Shown piece by piece: positions 53,925 to 64,000 of a stretch of DNA of 64,000 nt. The notes under the pieces are model-generated. The model did no database searches, was not told the DNA's origin, and saw nothing but the letters and a program-made list of their open reading frames with translations. A program made the translations under genes and the position numbers. Origin of the DNA: Alicyclobacillaceae bacterium (GTDB lineage Bacteria; Bacillota; Bacilli; Kyrpidiales; Kyrpidiaceae); NCBI GenBank assembly GCA_029961045.1, contig JASBVN010000010.1:1-64000 (forward strand). Reading direction: 5' to 3'. Each line of letters starts with the position of its first letter. Position 1 is the stretch's first letter.

Positions 53925-54920
53925 GTGGCCGGCGAGATGGAACACCGGGAAACACAGGAATGGATACGGCGGATCCGGTCGGGAGACCGGCGGGCTTTGG
54001 CGAGGGCGATCACCTGGATTGAAAACGGGGATCCGCGGGCTCCGGAGGTGTTGCGGGGGCTTCATCCCTGGACGGGCCGGGCGCACCTCATCGGGCTGAC
54101 GGGTCCTCCGGGAGTGGGCAAGAGTTCCTTAACCGACCGCTTGATCGCTCTGCTGCGCCGCCAGGGGCTGACGGTGGGCGTGGTGGCCGTGGACCCGACC
54201 AGTCCGTTCACCGGCGGGGCCCTCCTCGGAGATCGGGTGAGGATGGTGGATCATGCCCTGGACCCCGGCGTGTTCATCCGGAGTATGGGCACGCGGGGGC
54301 AGCTCGGCGGACTAGCCCGGTCGACCAAAGATGTGATGAAGGTGTTGGATGCGGCCGGTTTCGACGTCGTCCTCGCCGAAACCGTGGGCGTGGGCCAGTC
54401 CGAATTGGACGTGATCCACGCCGTGGACACGGTGGTGGTCGTGTTCAGCCCGGCGGGCGGCGACCATATCCAAATGTTGAAAGCGGGCATTATGGAAATT
54501 GCCGATATTTTCGTCGTCAACAAGGCGGATTTGCCCGGGGCGGAACAGACGGTCCGCCAAATCCGGCGCATGTTGGAACTGGCCCACCCGGAGGGATGGT
54601 GGCCGCCGGTTCTGTCGGCGGTCGCCTCGGGGGGGCAGGGCGTCGAAGACCTGTGGTCGGAGGTGCGGCGGCATCGCGCCTATCTGGCGGAGAGCGGAGA
54701 AGGGCGCCGGCGGCGCTTGCGCCGCCAAGAGGACGCGGTTTTGGAGTGGGTTTGGGCCCGGATGAGAGAACGGGTCCGCGGTTGGATTGCGGAACAGAAG
54801 GATTGGGAACGGGTGCTGGACGAGGTGGAGCGCGGAGAGCGGGACCCTTACGAAGTGGCCGAAAACATCCTTTTGGCCCTGGGGCTGTCCGTTGGCAAGG
54901 CCGGGGATCGTATGGTATAA
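53925..54920 (+). CDS. meaB: Methylmalonyl-CoA mutase-associated GTPase MeaB
   Basis: G3E-family GTPase of about 331 aa from GTG 53925 (VAGEMEHRETQEWIRR) with GGGAGG close upstream. G1 GPPGVGKSSLTDRL, VDPTSPFTGGALLGDRVRM, ETVGVGQSELDV and NKADLPG are the family signatures; the C-terminal helix (ENILLALGL) mediates dimerisation. MeaB guards and loads adenosylcobalamin into methylmalonyl-CoA mutase or related B12 mutases. No mutase gene is within the window. The stop overlaps the rpoE promoter candidate. Confidence 0.92.
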   Translation: MAGEMEHRETQEWIRRIRSGDRRALARAITWIENGDPRAPEVLRGLHPWTGRAHLIGLTGPPGVGKSSLTDRLIALLRRQGLTVGVVAVDPTSPFTGGALLGDRVRMVDHALDPGVFIRSMGTRGQLGGLARSTKDVMKVLDAAGFDVVLAETVGVGQSELDVIHAVDTVVVVFSPAGGDHIQMLKAGIMEIADIFVVNKADLPGAEQTVRQIRRMLELAHPEGWWPPVLSAVASGGQGVEDLWSEVRRHRAYLAESGEGRRRRLRRQEDAVLEWVWARMRERVRGWIAEQKDWERVLDEVERGERDPYEVAENILLALGLSVGKAGDRMV

Positions 54921-54921
54921 T
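54892..54921 (+). promoter_or_regulatory. Promoter of rpoE (within the meaB 3' end)
   Basis: TTGGCA (54892-54897), 18-bp spacer, TATAAT (54916-54921) with an extended TGG (54913-54915). It lies 75 bp before the rpoE start. Confidence 0.75.
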
Positions 54922-54996
54922 TCCATCCTGTAATTCCGGCCGGGGACGGGATGGCGTTCCCGGGTGTTTCGGAATCGGCCTCGAAAAGGGGGATTG

Positions 54997-55497
54997 GTGC
55001 CTTTGGCAGAGGAAGCAGCCGTTCAGTGGGATCCGGAGGTTTTGGAGGAAATTTCCTTTGTGGACTTGGCGTATGAAGTGTTGCGCCAGGGCGGGACTCC
55101 GGTCCACTACCGCGACCTTCTGGCCGATGTGGCGCAACTGAAAGGATTATCCGACGAAGAGCTCGAGGAAATTGTCGCCCGGTTGTACACCGACATCAAC
55201 GTCGACGGGCGTTTTCTCCATCTCGGAGGCAATGTGTGGGGATTGAAGCGCTGGTATCCGACCGACAAGACGGCCGACCGGGCGATGGGGCAGAAGGCGG
55301 CCGTGCGGGACGACGAAGACGAGGACGACCTGCTGCTCGACGAAGAGTTGGAGGAGCAGGAAGAGCTTCTCGACGACGAAGTGGAGGACGTCGACGACGA
55401 ATATGGGGACGAAGTGGTCGACGACGAAGAACTGGATATGGACGAGCTGGAAGAAGAGGATTTTGTCGATTACGACGAGGGAGAAGAAGACTATTGA
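54997..55497 (+). CDS. rpoE: DNA-directed RNA polymerase delta subunit
   Basis: About 166 aa from GTG 54997 with AAAAGGGGG upstream (a TTG at 55003 is an alternative). The N-terminal HARE-HTH domain has ISFVDLAYEVLRQGGTPVHYRDLL, LYTDINVDGRFLHLGGNVWGL and RWYP; the C-terminal half is almost entirely Asp/Glu (DDEDEDDLLLDEELEEQEEL). Delta increases polymerase recycling and initiation specificity in Gram-positives. Immediately upstream of pyrG, the conserved order. Confidence 0.96.
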   Translation: MPLAEEAAVQWDPEVLEEISFVDLAYEVLRQGGTPVHYRDLLADVAQLKGLSDEELEEIVARLYTDINVDGRFLHLGGNVWGLKRWYPTDKTADRAMGQKAAVRDDEDEDDLLLDEELEEQEELLDDEVEDVDDEYGDEVVDDEELDMDELEEEDFVDYDEGEEDY

Positions 55498-57273
<1,776 letters not shown>

Positions 57274-57284
57274 TCGGTGGATGG

Positions 57285-57339
57285 ACAGGGTTTCCCGCTC
57301 CGGGATCCGTCCCGGGCGGGGGCCCTGTTTCATTTTTTT
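57285..57339 (+). terminator. Intrinsic terminator after pyrG
   Basis: ACAGGG (57285-57290) and CCCTGT (57323-57328) enclose an inner GC-rich stem-loop (CCCG...CGGG), followed by a long T-rich TTTCATTTTTTTG. Confidence 0.8.
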
Positions 57340-57364
57340 GTCGCCTGATGTCGAATCCGGTCTT

Positions 57365-57393
57365 GGAGGATTTTACACTTGAGAAGCGAAATA
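57365..57393 (+). promoter_or_regulatory. Candidate sigma-H promoter of spo0F
   Basis: GGAGGATTT (57365-57373) matches the -35 consensus RnAGGAwww exactly; 11 bp later AGCGAAATA (57385-57393) matches RnnGAATww with one difference. spo0F of B. subtilis is known to have a sigma-H promoter. Confidence 0.65.
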
Positions 57394-57430
57394 AATCCCG
57401 GGAGGGAAATGTTGAAAGGGGGAGAGGGCC

Positions 57431-57793
57431 GTGGCTTCGCGAAAGATCCTAGTGGTGGACGACCAATTCGGAATTCGCGTGCTGCTGAAAGAATTGCTCG
57501 AACAAGAAGGATACATCATTTTTCAAGCGGCAAACGGACCGGGTGCCTTGCAGATCTTTCAAGACGAGAATCCGGATTTGGTCATCCTGGACATGAAGAT
57601 CCCGGGAATGGACGGACTCGAGATCTTGCGCAACATCCGGGCCATGGGTCACGATGCAAAGGTGATCATGATGACGGCCTACGGCGAATTGGATCTTCTC
57701 CGCGAAGCGGAACAACTCGGCGTTCTGGCCCATTTTACCAAACCCTTTGACATTGAGGCCCTTCGCCGGGTCATCCGGGATCACCTCCAATGA
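57431..57793 (+). CDS. spo0F: Sporulation phosphorelay response regulator Spo0F
   Basis: Single-domain receiver of 120 aa, GTG start (VASRKILVVDDQFGIRVLLK) with GGGGGAGAGG upstream. The acidic pocket DD and phospho-aspartate in VILDMKIPGMDG, the Thr in MMTAYGELD and Lys in FTKPFD are all conserved. It receives phosphate from sporulation kinases and passes it to Spo0B. The locus pyrG-spo0F-fba matches B. subtilis. No output domain. Supports a spore-forming host. Confidence 0.96.
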   Translation: MASRKILVVDDQFGIRVLLKELLEQEGYIIFQAANGPGALQIFQDENPDLVILDMKIPGMDGLEILRNIRAMGHDAKVIMMTAYGELDLLREAEQLGVLAHFTKPFDIEALRRVIRDHLQ

Positions 57794-57865
57794 AGCTCTG
57801 CACACCACTCGGGCCCTCTCTCCTCGGTTCCGGTTTCGCGCCGGGCCGCGACGTCCGGGCCTTCA

Positions 57866-57874
57866 TGTTATAAT
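57866..57874 (+). promoter_or_regulatory. Extended -10 promoter of fba
   Basis: TGTTATAAT (TATAAT at 57869-57874), extended -10, no consensus -35. About 60 bp before fba. Confidence 0.6.
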
Positions 57875-57934
57875 ACGGACGGAACGGGCGGAAACAAGGG
57901 GAAGGACCGATTCTCACGGATGGAGGGATGAACG

Positions 57935-58789
57935 GTGCCGCTGGCTACATTAAAAGATGTATTGGACGATGCGTTTCGAAACGGGTACGCGGTGGGACAG
58001 TTTAACATCAACAACCTCGAATTCACCCAGGCCATCATGGAGGCCGCCGAAGAAGAGCGTTCCCCGGTGATTTTGGGCACCAGCGAAGGGGCCATCAAGT
58101 ACATGGGGATTGACTATACGGCGGCCATCGCCTTGACGGCGGCCCGGAATGCCAGCGTTCCGGTGGTGATTCACCTGGACCACGGCAGCTCCTTTGACTG
58201 GGTGCTCCAGTGCCTGCGGCGGGGCTGGTCGTCCATTATGATCGATGGTTCGCACCACCCCTTGGATGAAAACATCCGGTTGACGAAACAGGTCGTCGAC
58301 GCATGCCACGTCCTCGGGGTTTCCGTCGAAGGAGAACTGGGGCGGATCGGCGGTGCGGAGGACGATCTCAGCGTCGATGAGCGGGAGGCCACCCTGGCCC
58401 GCCCGGAAGAGGCCAAAAGGCTCGTCGAGGAAACGGGCATCGACGCCCTGGCTCCGGCCATCGGATCGGCCCACGGACGGTATAAAGGCAAACCCCAATT
58501 GGATTTCGACCGCCTCGCGAAGATCCGCGACCTGTGCGGGGTTCCCCTCGTCCTGCACGGGGGTTCCGGGATTCCCGACGAGGACATCCGCAAGGCCATT
58601 TCCCTCGGCGTAGCGAAGATCAACGTGAACACCGAGAATCAGGAGGCATTCACGGCGAAGATCCGGGAACTCTTCGCCGCGGACCAACAGGTGTACGACC
58701 CGCGCAAATACTTGGGACCCGCCCGTCAAGCGATCAAAGAAGTGGTCAAACAGAAAATGCGGTTGTTCGGAAGCAGCGGCCGCGCTTGA
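57935..58789 (+). CDS. fba: Fructose-bisphosphate aldolase, class II
   Basis: Zinc-dependent aldolase of 284 aa; GTG start ([20 protein letters not shown]) with GGAGGGATG upstream. Metal and active-site motifs are [42 protein letters not shown] and [13 protein letters not shown]. It cleaves or condenses fructose-1,6-bisphosphate in glycolysis and gluconeogenesis. It is followed by a transaldolase on the same strand, the standard fba-tal arrangement. Confidence 0.97.
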   Translation: MPLATLKDVLDDAFRNGYAVGQFNINNLEFTQAIMEAAEEERSPVILGTSEGAIKYMGIDYTAAIALTAARNASVPVVIHLDHGSSFDWVLQCLRRGWSSIMIDGSHHPLDENIRLTKQVVDACHVLGVSVEGELGRIGGAEDDLSVDEREATLARPEEAKRLVEETGIDALAPAIGSAHGRYKGKPQLDFDRLAKIRDLCGVPLVLHGGSGIPDEDIRKAISLGVAKINVNTENQEAFTAKIRELFAADQQVYDPRKYLGPARQAIKEVVKQKMRLFGSSGRA

Positions 58790-58832
58790 ACCGGCCGCGC
58801 TAGAGCCTAGGAACGGCGAGGAGGGGGATGGC

Positions 58833-59477
58833 GTGAAATTTTTTGTCGACAGCGCCAACGTCGACGAGATCCGGCGGGCCTGCAACTGGGGGGTCGTGGC
58901 GGGCGTCACCACGAACCCCAGCTTGGTGGCGAAGGAGGGGCGGGATTTTTTCGAGACCCTCCGGGACATCACGGCCCTCGTCGACGGTCCGGTCAGTGCG
59001 GAGGTCATCTCGCTGGACGCCGAAGGGATGCTGGAGGAAGGCCGCAAATTGGCGGCCGTGGCGGAAAACATCGTGATCAAGGTGCCGATGACCGCCGAGG
59101 GACTCAAGGCGGTGCACACCTTCGCCCGGGAAGGCATCCGCACCAACGTCACGCTGGTCTTTTCGGCCAACCAGGCGCTTCTGGCGGCCAGGGCGGGTGC
59201 TTCCTACGTGAGTCCCTTTATCGGCCGCCTCGATGACATCAGCCACGACGGCATCGCCTTGATCCGGGAAACGGCGGAGATTTTTCGCATTCACCGGATC
59301 GAAACCGAAATCATTGCGGCCAGCGTGCGCCATCCGGTGCACGTCACCCAGGCGGCGCTGGCTGGAGCCCACATCGCAACCCTCCCGTTTGCGGTGCTGG
59401 AGCGCATCGTGCGCCATCCCTTAACCGACCAAGGGATCGAGCGGTTTCTCGCCGACTGGGGGAAAATGCAATCCTGA
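58833..59477 (+). CDS. Transaldolase / fructose-6-phosphate aldolase family
   Basis: 214-aa short transaldolase (MipB/TalC type), GTG start ([17 protein letters not shown]). Motifs include [17 protein letters not shown], the Schiff-base lysine in [13 protein letters not shown] and [15 protein letters not shown]. Acts in the pentose phosphate pathway or as a fructose-6-phosphate aldolase; the two activities cannot be separated from sequence alone. Homologue of B. subtilis YwjH/Tal, which follows fba. Confidence 0.94.
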   Translation: MKFFVDSANVDEIRRACNWGVVAGVTTNPSLVAKEGRDFFETLRDITALVDGPVSAEVISLDAEGMLEEGRKLAAVAENIVIKVPMTAEGLKAVHTFAREGIRTNVTLVFSANQALLAARAGASYVSPFIGRLDDISHDGIALIRETAEIFRIHRIETEIIAASVRHPVHVTQAALAGAHIATLPFAVLERIVRHPLTDQGIERFLADWGKMQS

Positions 59478-59488
59478 GACCGGAGCGC

Positions 59489-59520
59489 CGGCCCGCGAAA
59501 GAGCGGGCCGTTTCCATTTG
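59489..59520 (+). terminator. Intrinsic terminator after the transaldolase gene
   Basis: CGGCCCGC (59489-59496), GAAAGA loop, GCGGGCCG (59503-59510), then TTTCCATTTG. Confidence 0.8.
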
Positions 59521-59683
59521 TGCCTCCGTGCGGCCGGGGCAGGGTGATTCGGGCGGGTTGAAATGTAAGCAATTTGTCGAAGATGGAAACGGAACCGCCG
59601 TACAGCCCTTTGCAGGGAAAGGTTACCATGAAACCAATGCGGGCCGGCCGAGCCCTGCGGCGGATAGGGAGGGGGTGAACGGA

Positions 59684-60343
59684 ATGTCGGCGACCGCGTG
59701 GGTGGCTCTGGGGGCGGCGGTGCTGTCCGCGGGTTTGGCCGCGGCGATCGCGAAGCGTTGGCGGGAGCGGGGCGGTGTCCATCATCTATGGTGGTCCGTT
59801 TCTCTGCTTCTGTACACGGCGGCCGCCTTGGCCGAATGGTACGCCCTGGTATGGGGATGGAACTCCTGGATTTATAAAGGGTATTATTTCACCGCCATCG
59901 CCCTGGTGGCCTTCATGGCGGCGGGCGAGGTGTACCTGCTTGCGGGGAATCGGTGGGGAACGGCCTTTGCGGTTTATGTCCTCGCGGTGTCCGCCGTGTT
60001 TCTGGCGCATCTTTGGTGGATCGGGCCGCTGGACATGGAAGCGTATCGCGGGGTCGGGACGGCCATCGGCGGAGACGCGATGCCTCCGCCGGTGAGGCGC
60101 TGGTATCCGCTCCTTCTGTCGATGATCGGCGGAATGGTGCTGATCGCCGGCCCGCTGTGGTCATGGTGGAAGCGGCGGATCGCAGCCAACCTGTACATCG
60201 CTTTGGGGGCGGTCATTCTCAGTGCGGCCGGGTCGGCCGCCAAAAGCGGCTACCCGGCGTTGCTTCCCCTGAGCGAACTGGTGGGAATCGCGGTCATCTG
60301 GTGGGGATTTTGGAGGAGTACGGGACCCCGCGGGGAAACCTGA
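59684..60343 (+). CDS. Hypothetical multi-pass membrane protein
   Basis: About 219 aa from ATG 59684 (MSATAWVALGAAVLSAGLAA) with GGAGGGGGTG upstream; a GTG three codons earlier is possible. About seven membrane segments can be seen (residues 5-22, 35-52, 64-80, 88-105, 131-150, 157-175, 185-205), with aromatic-rich loops (WYALVWGWNSWIYKGYYF). No catalytic motif or named family was recognised. Downstream lies the dapH operon. Confidence 0.7.
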   Translation: MSATAWVALGAAVLSAGLAAAIAKRWRERGGVHHLWWSVSLLLYTAAALAEWYALVWGWNSWIYKGYYFTAIALVAFMAAGEVYLLAGNRWGTAFAVYVLAVSAVFLAHLWWIGPLDMEAYRGVGTAIGGDAMPPPVRRWYPLLLSMIGGMVLIAGPLWSWWKRRIAANLYIALGAVILSAAGSAAKSGYPALLPLSELVGIAVIWWGFWRSTGPRGET

Positions 60344-60361
60344 CCCCGGCCGCCCGGCCCG

Positions 60362-60390
60362 GTGACGGAACGGCCCGGTCCCGGTATAAT
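60362..60390 (+). promoter_or_regulatory. Promoter of the dapH operon
   Basis: GTGACG (60362-60367), 17-bp spacer, TATAAT (60385-60390), 38 bp before dapH. Confidence 0.65.
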
Positions 60391-60428
60391 GGGAGCGACT
60401 TGTCCGGAAGAAGGAGGGGGTCAGGGCG

Positions 60429-61130
60429 ATGGATGCCCATCAACTGATTGAACTCATTCAAAAAAGCGTAAAAAAGACACCGGTCAAAATTTATTTGAAG
60501 GGAAGGTTGGAAGGGATCGATTTCGGCCCGAACGCCAAGGCTTTTGTGACGGGCGGAGTGGGAGTGGTCTTTGGCGAATGGGACGAACTTCGCCCGGTTC
60601 TGGAGGCGAACCGCGACCGGATCGACGATTTTGTGGTGGAGAGCGATCGCCGGAATTCGGCGATTCCCTTGCTGGACACCAAATCGCTCCGGGCGCGCAT
60701 TGAGCCGGGCGCGATCATCCGCGACCACGTCGAGATCGGCGAGCGGGCCGTCGTGATGATGGGCGCGGTCATCAACATCGGGGCCGTCATCGGCGAGGGG
60801 ACGATGATCGACATGAACGCCGTCGTCGGTGGGCGGGGGATAATCGGCAAGAATTGTCATATCGGAGCCGGAGCGGTGATCGCCGGCGTCATCGAGCCGC
60901 CGTCGGCGAAGCCGGTGGTGATCGAAGACGATGTGGTCGTCGGTGCCAACGCCGTGATTCTGGAAGGCGTGCGGGTGGGCAAAGGGTCCGTGGTGGCCGC
61001 CGGGGCGGTGGTCATCGACGATGTGCCTCCCTATACCGTCGTGGCGGGCACTCCGGCCCGGGTCATCAAACAGATCGACGAAAAGACGAGGGCCAAGACG
61101 GAGATCAAGCAGGAGCTTCGCCAACTGTAA
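60429..61130 (+). CDS. dapH: Tetrahydrodipicolinate N-acetyltransferase DapH
   Basis: 233-aa left-handed parallel beta-helix acyltransferase of the acetylase branch of lysine and diaminopimelate biosynthesis. The N-terminal DapH domain ([25 protein letters not shown]) is followed by hexapeptide repeats ([59 protein letters not shown]). GAAGGAGGGGGTC precedes the ATG. Paired with the deacetylase gene downstream, as ykuQ-ykuR in Bacillus. Confidence 0.95.
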   Translation: MDAHQLIELIQKSVKKTPVKIYLKGRLEGIDFGPNAKAFVTGGVGVVFGEWDELRPVLEANRDRIDDFVVESDRRNSAIPLLDTKSLRARIEPGAIIRDHVEIGERAVVMMGAVINIGAVIGEGTMIDMNAVVGGRGIIGKNCHIGAGAVIAGVIEPPSAKPVVIEDDVVVGANAVILEGVRVGKGSVVAAGAVVIDDVPPYTVVAGTPARVIKQIDEKTRAKTEIKQELRQL

Positions 61131-61177
61131 CGCAATAGGCTGGCAGGAAGCGGAGTGCCGGGGAGTGAGGAGTTCCG

Positions 61178-62314
61178 TTGGAATTCGAAGATTTGGTGAT
61201 GTTGCGCCGGGATCTGCACCGGATCCCCGAACCGGGGTTCCGGGAATTTGAAACCCAGCGGTATATTTTGAATTACCTGTCCCGGTTGCCTGCGGAGAGG
61301 ATCGAGGTTCAGACCTGGAAGACGGGTGTGCTGGTCCGCGTCAAGGGGACTGCGCCGGTTCAGGTGATGGGCTACCGGGCGGATATGGACGGACTGCCGG
61401 TGGAGGAGGAAACGGGGTATCCGTTTCGCTCCGTCCACCCGGGGTATATGCACGCCTGCGGTCACGACCTCCACATGGCCGTTGCCCTCGGGATCCTGAC
61501 CCACTTCGTCCGGCATCCGGTGCGGGACGATCTCGTCGTCGTCTTCCAGCCCGCCGAAGAAGGCCCGGGGGGCGCCAAGCCGATGCTGGAGAGCGAAGAA
61601 TTCCGGAGGTGGAAGCCGGATTGGATCGTCGCCCTCCACATCGCCCCGGAGTATCCCGTCGGGACGGTCGCCACCAAGGAGGGCACGCTGTTTGCCGATA
61701 CGTCGGAGTTGTTTATCGACCTGACCGGGCGCGGGGGGCATGCGGCCTTCCCCCACCGGGCCAACGACATGGTCGTGGCCGCCGCCCATTTGGTGGTCCA
61801 GTTGCAGACGGTCGTGTCCCGCAGCCTGGATCCGCTGGAGGCCGGGGTGTTGACCATCGGCCGGCTGGAGGCGGGGACGAAACAGAACATCATCGCCGAA
61901 CGGGCCCGCCTCGAAGGAACCATCCGCGCCCTTTCGCCGGATGCCATGCGGGAGATGAAGGCGCGGATCGAATCCCTGGTGCGGGGCGTGGAAGAAGGGT
62001 TCAATTGCCGGGCGGAGATCGATTACGGGTCCAATTACCGGCAGGTGTACAACGACCCGGAACTGACCCGGGAGTTCATGCGGTGGGTCGAACAGAGCGG
62101 CGCGGCGCGGCTCGTCCGCTGCGAAGCGGCGATGACCGGCGAGGATTTCGGATACTTTCTCGAGCGGATTCCCGGCTTCATGTTCTGGCTGGGGGTTCAG
62201 GCCCCCTACGGCCTGCATCACGCCAAGCTCGAGCCCGACGAGCGGGCGATGGACGTGGCGGTGCGGTTGATGACCCGGTATTTCGCCTGGAAGTCGTGCG
62301 CCGCTGGCGGGTAA
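61178..62314 (+). CDS. N-acetyl-diaminopimelate deacetylase
   Basis: 378-aa M20-family amidohydrolase, TTG start ([20 protein letters not shown]) with GTGAGGAG upstream. Metal-binding motifs are [16 protein letters not shown] and [13 protein letters not shown], plus [10 protein letters not shown] and the C-terminal [15 protein letters not shown]. Removes the N-acetyl group from N-acetyl-LL-diaminopimelate; paired with DapH this completes the acetylated branch (YkuR homologue). It lies 47 bp after dapH. Confidence 0.94.
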   Translation: MEFEDLVMLRRDLHRIPEPGFREFETQRYILNYLSRLPAERIEVQTWKTGVLVRVKGTAPVQVMGYRADMDGLPVEEETGYPFRSVHPGYMHACGHDLHMAVALGILTHFVRHPVRDDLVVVFQPAEEGPGGAKPMLESEEFRRWKPDWIVALHIAPEYPVGTVATKEGTLFADTSELFIDLTGRGGHAAFPHRANDMVVAAAHLVVQLQTVVSRSLDPLEAGVLTIGRLEAGTKQNIIAERARLEGTIRALSPDAMREMKARIESLVRGVEEGFNCRAEIDYGSNYRQVYNDPELTREFMRWVEQSGAARLVRCEAAMTGEDFGYFLERIPGFMFWLGVQAPYGLHHAKLEPDERAMDVAVRLMTRYFAWKSCAAGG

Positions 62315-62358
62315 ACCGAGGGCGGGTCCTCAAGGGGGGAGGAGGCCTCCGGCGGCCC

Positions 62359-63960
62359 TCAATTGCCGTCCGGCCGGAGCCTTCCCTCTTCGTCGATGTG
62401 CCCCAGGAGGTCGTCGTTTGGAGCGTTCAACCATGTTCGCGCTCGCGCTTCCTGATCGGGCGCCTCCTTCCGGAGGGCCGCCCACCACGCCTCCGCCGTC
62501 GCGGTGCGTCCGAGATTGCCGTCGTAAAAGCTCTGCAACCAGCGGAAAAACCGGTCGTCTCCCATTGCCCGGCGAAGGTCGTGGTACATGAGGACCGGGC
62601 GCAGGTACGACAAGTAATAGTATTGCCATTCGGTGTCGAAGTCTTCATAAGGCCGGGCCGTCGCCCCGAGGGGAGCGGGCGGCAACCGGTCTCCCGGATG
62701 GCCGGGGGAATACGACCGGCGCTCCCGGAACCAGGCCGTCAGGCGGTTCATTTCGGACCGGTAGCGTTCGGAGCCGTACCGCGCTTCTTCATAGAGGTAA
62801 GCGCTGTAATCGGCCAATCCTTCATCGAGCCAGGGCGTCAAGGCTTCGTAATCGCCTACGGCGTTGTACCACCACAGGTGGGCCAATTCGTGGGCCGTCC
62901 AGTGTTCGGCCTCCTCCCGGGACATTCCTCCGCTCCAGAGATTGACTTCGATCAAGGCGAGATTCGGGAGTTCCTGGGCGAACGTGGTTCCGGGAGGCGT
63001 TTCCACCAGGGAAACTTCCGGGAACGGCAGCTTCCCGAACCGCTCTCGATAGGTCTGGAGGGCCGCGACGGCCGTCGATTGCAGGGCTTCGCGGTGTTCC
63101 TCGTCGAGCAACCCCAACCGCAGCCGGGGGCCTCCCGGCAACTCGATCGCCGATTCCCGGTAAGAGGAAGATCCGACCAAGGCAAAATGCCTCAGATTCC
63201 GGCCTTTCATCACCGTCGTGACCGTCGCGGCGGGGGATTCAACGGTTCCTGCGGCCGGAGCGGACGCAAACCACGTCATTCCGCGGGGAGCCGTCCACGT
63301 TACCTCATAGTCGGCGGGGTCTGTGAGGTAGGGGTCTCCGAAACCCTTGGGGGCGGGCTGGGGCAGCCATTGCCCGTCTTGCTTCACCGCGAGAAGAGGG
63401 TACCAGTAGCTCAGAATCCAAACCGGGTCCCGAAACCCGTAGCGGGGCGAGGAAGTCGAAACATCGGTGACGAAGCGCACGGTCACCCGTTCCGCTCCTC
63501 CCTTTGGGGGATCGATCCACAGCCCGCCGTTCCGGATTTCAAAGGGAAGAAGCTGGCCGTCCCGGGAGACCGAAAGGATCCGAATGCCCGACGGCCCCTG
63601 AGGATACAGATAAAAATACCACGGTTCGGATGGATTCCCCCTTCTTTCTACCGTTTCCTCTCCTTCGATGCGTCGCCGGTCCGGATCCAAAGCGGCCCGG
63701 ATGGTATAGCGGACGCCTTGGGCTCCGTCTGCCGTCGACGGATATCCGAGTTCCGGAGGGTCCCCTCTCCGGGGAGCGGGCCAAGCCGCAGCGGCCCGCA
63801 TCCATTCGAGAGCCAGGGCCTGCTGAATGCGATGAGCCGTCGACGAGACGAGAGACGGCCAACTTTGCTCCGGGAAAGCGGCTGTTTTGACGACGACGGC
63901 CGTCGATCCGAGAGCAATTGCCAGGGCCAGCGCCCAACTGAACCACGACCGAAGCGACAT
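62359..63960 (-). CDS. M1-family metallopeptidase, membrane-anchored
   Basis: 533 aa. The first 25 residues (WFSWALALAIALGSTAVVV) are a signal anchor. Residues 80-330 resemble the M1 N-terminal beta domain. The zinc motif TAHELAHLWWYNAVGDYE followed 18 residues later by the third ligand in WLDEGLADYSAYLY gives HExxH-18-E; the preceding ALIEVNLWSGG region lacks a clear canonical GxMEN motif, which is usual in aminopeptidases of this clan. Substrate unknown. It is convergent with the deacetylase gene, 44 bp away. Confidence 0.85.
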   Translation of the reverse strand: MSLRSWFSWALALAIALGSTAVVVKTAAFPEQSWPSLVSSTAHRIQQALALEWMRAAAAWPAPRRGDPPELGYPSTADGAQGVRYTIRAALDPDRRRIEGEETVERRGNPSEPWYFYLYPQGPSGIRILSVSRDGQLLPFEIRNGGLWIDPPKGGAERVTVRFVTDVSTSSPRYGFRDPVWILSYWYPLLAVKQDGQWLPQPAPKGFGDPYLTDPADYEVTWTAPRGMTWFASAPAAGTVESPAATVTTVMKGRNLRHFALVGSSSYRESAIELPGGPRLRLGLLDEEHREALQSTAVAALQTYRERFGKLPFPEVSLVETPPGTTFAQELPNLALIEVNLWSGGMSREEAEHWTAHELAHLWWYNAVGDYEALTPWLDEGLADYSAYLYEEARYGSERYRSEMNRLTAWFRERRSYSPGHPGDRLPPAPLGATARPYEDFDTEWQYYYLSYLRPVLMYHDLRRAMGDDRFFRWLQSFYDGNLGRTATAEAWWAALRKEAPDQEARARTWLNAPNDDLLGHIDEEGRLRPDGN

Positions 63961-64000
63961 GCTGCATCCCTCTTCTCGTCTCGCGACTCCAGGTTCGTAC

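Noticed and set aside
61031-62221. Minus-strand 396-codon frame
   Set aside because: Antisense to the M20 deacetylase, whose metal motifs are intact.

Overview
The window is a chromosomal replication-origin region from a GC-rich (roughly 60% by eye), endospore-forming Firmicute of the Bacillales type. Gene content and order (dnaA-dnaN-yaaA-recF-remB-gyrB-gyrA on one side; rpmH-rnpA-yidD-yidC-mnmE-mnmG-rsmG-noc-soj-spo0J on the other; yyaC, spo0F, an SspF-like spore protein, fadF, rpoE) fit Alicyclobacillaceae and relatives such as Kyrpidia; that genus is an inference from gene order and composition, not from a database match. No CRISPR array, insertion sequence, prophage or rRNA gene was seen.

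Layout. 1-8960 (minus strand) holds gyrA (cut by the window edge), gyrB, remB, recF, yaaA, dnaN and dnaA. oriC is bipartite: DnaA boxes lie upstream of dnaA (about 9000-9330) and between dnaA and dnaN (7500-7604), the latter next to a DnaA-trio-like repeat. From 9452 nearly everything is on the plus strand: RNA and translation genes, nucleoid occlusion (noc) and partition (soj, spo0J with two parS sites inside spo0J), then a cysteine desulfurase-like gene, DUF554 and DUF4446 genes, a lipid kinase, spore protein yyaC (minus), DUF951, ychF, the rpsF-ssb-rpsR operon, a MazG-like gene, rplI and dnaB. A convergent FtsA-like gene with a repeated C-terminal tail (27769-29958) sits between dnaB and purA. 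purA carries a well-spaced candidate PurR operator and is followed by a short cluster of tRNA-like genes that look structurally damaged.

32032-41600 contains yycJ, an HtrA protease and rlmH (the walRK-yycHI genes usually found before yycJ are absent), a three-gene iron(III)-type ABC importer with an inverted-repeat operator candidate, a GDSL esterase and two small low-complexity proteins sharing a bidirectional terminator. 41745-49236 holds an aminotransferase, a bifunctional penicillin-binding protein, speE-speB, a DUF1934 gene and argS.

49292-63960 holds an SspF-like spore protein, a fatty-acid oxidation block (fadF, 3-hydroxyacyl-CoA dehydrogenase, acyl-CoA dehydrogenase, meaB), rpoE, pyrG with a leader terminator, spo0F with a candidate sigma-H promoter, fba, a transaldolase, a membrane protein, the acetylase-branch lysine genes dapH and N-acetyl-diaminopimelate deacetylase, and an M1 metallopeptidase (minus).

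Most interesting for follow-up: the FtsA-like protein with about five tandem beta-type modules, the defective-looking tRNA cluster, candidate leader attenuators at gyrB and pyrG, the displaced DnaA-trio, and losses or replacements within otherwise very conserved synteny (no jag, no yybS-gdpP, no walRK-yycHI).
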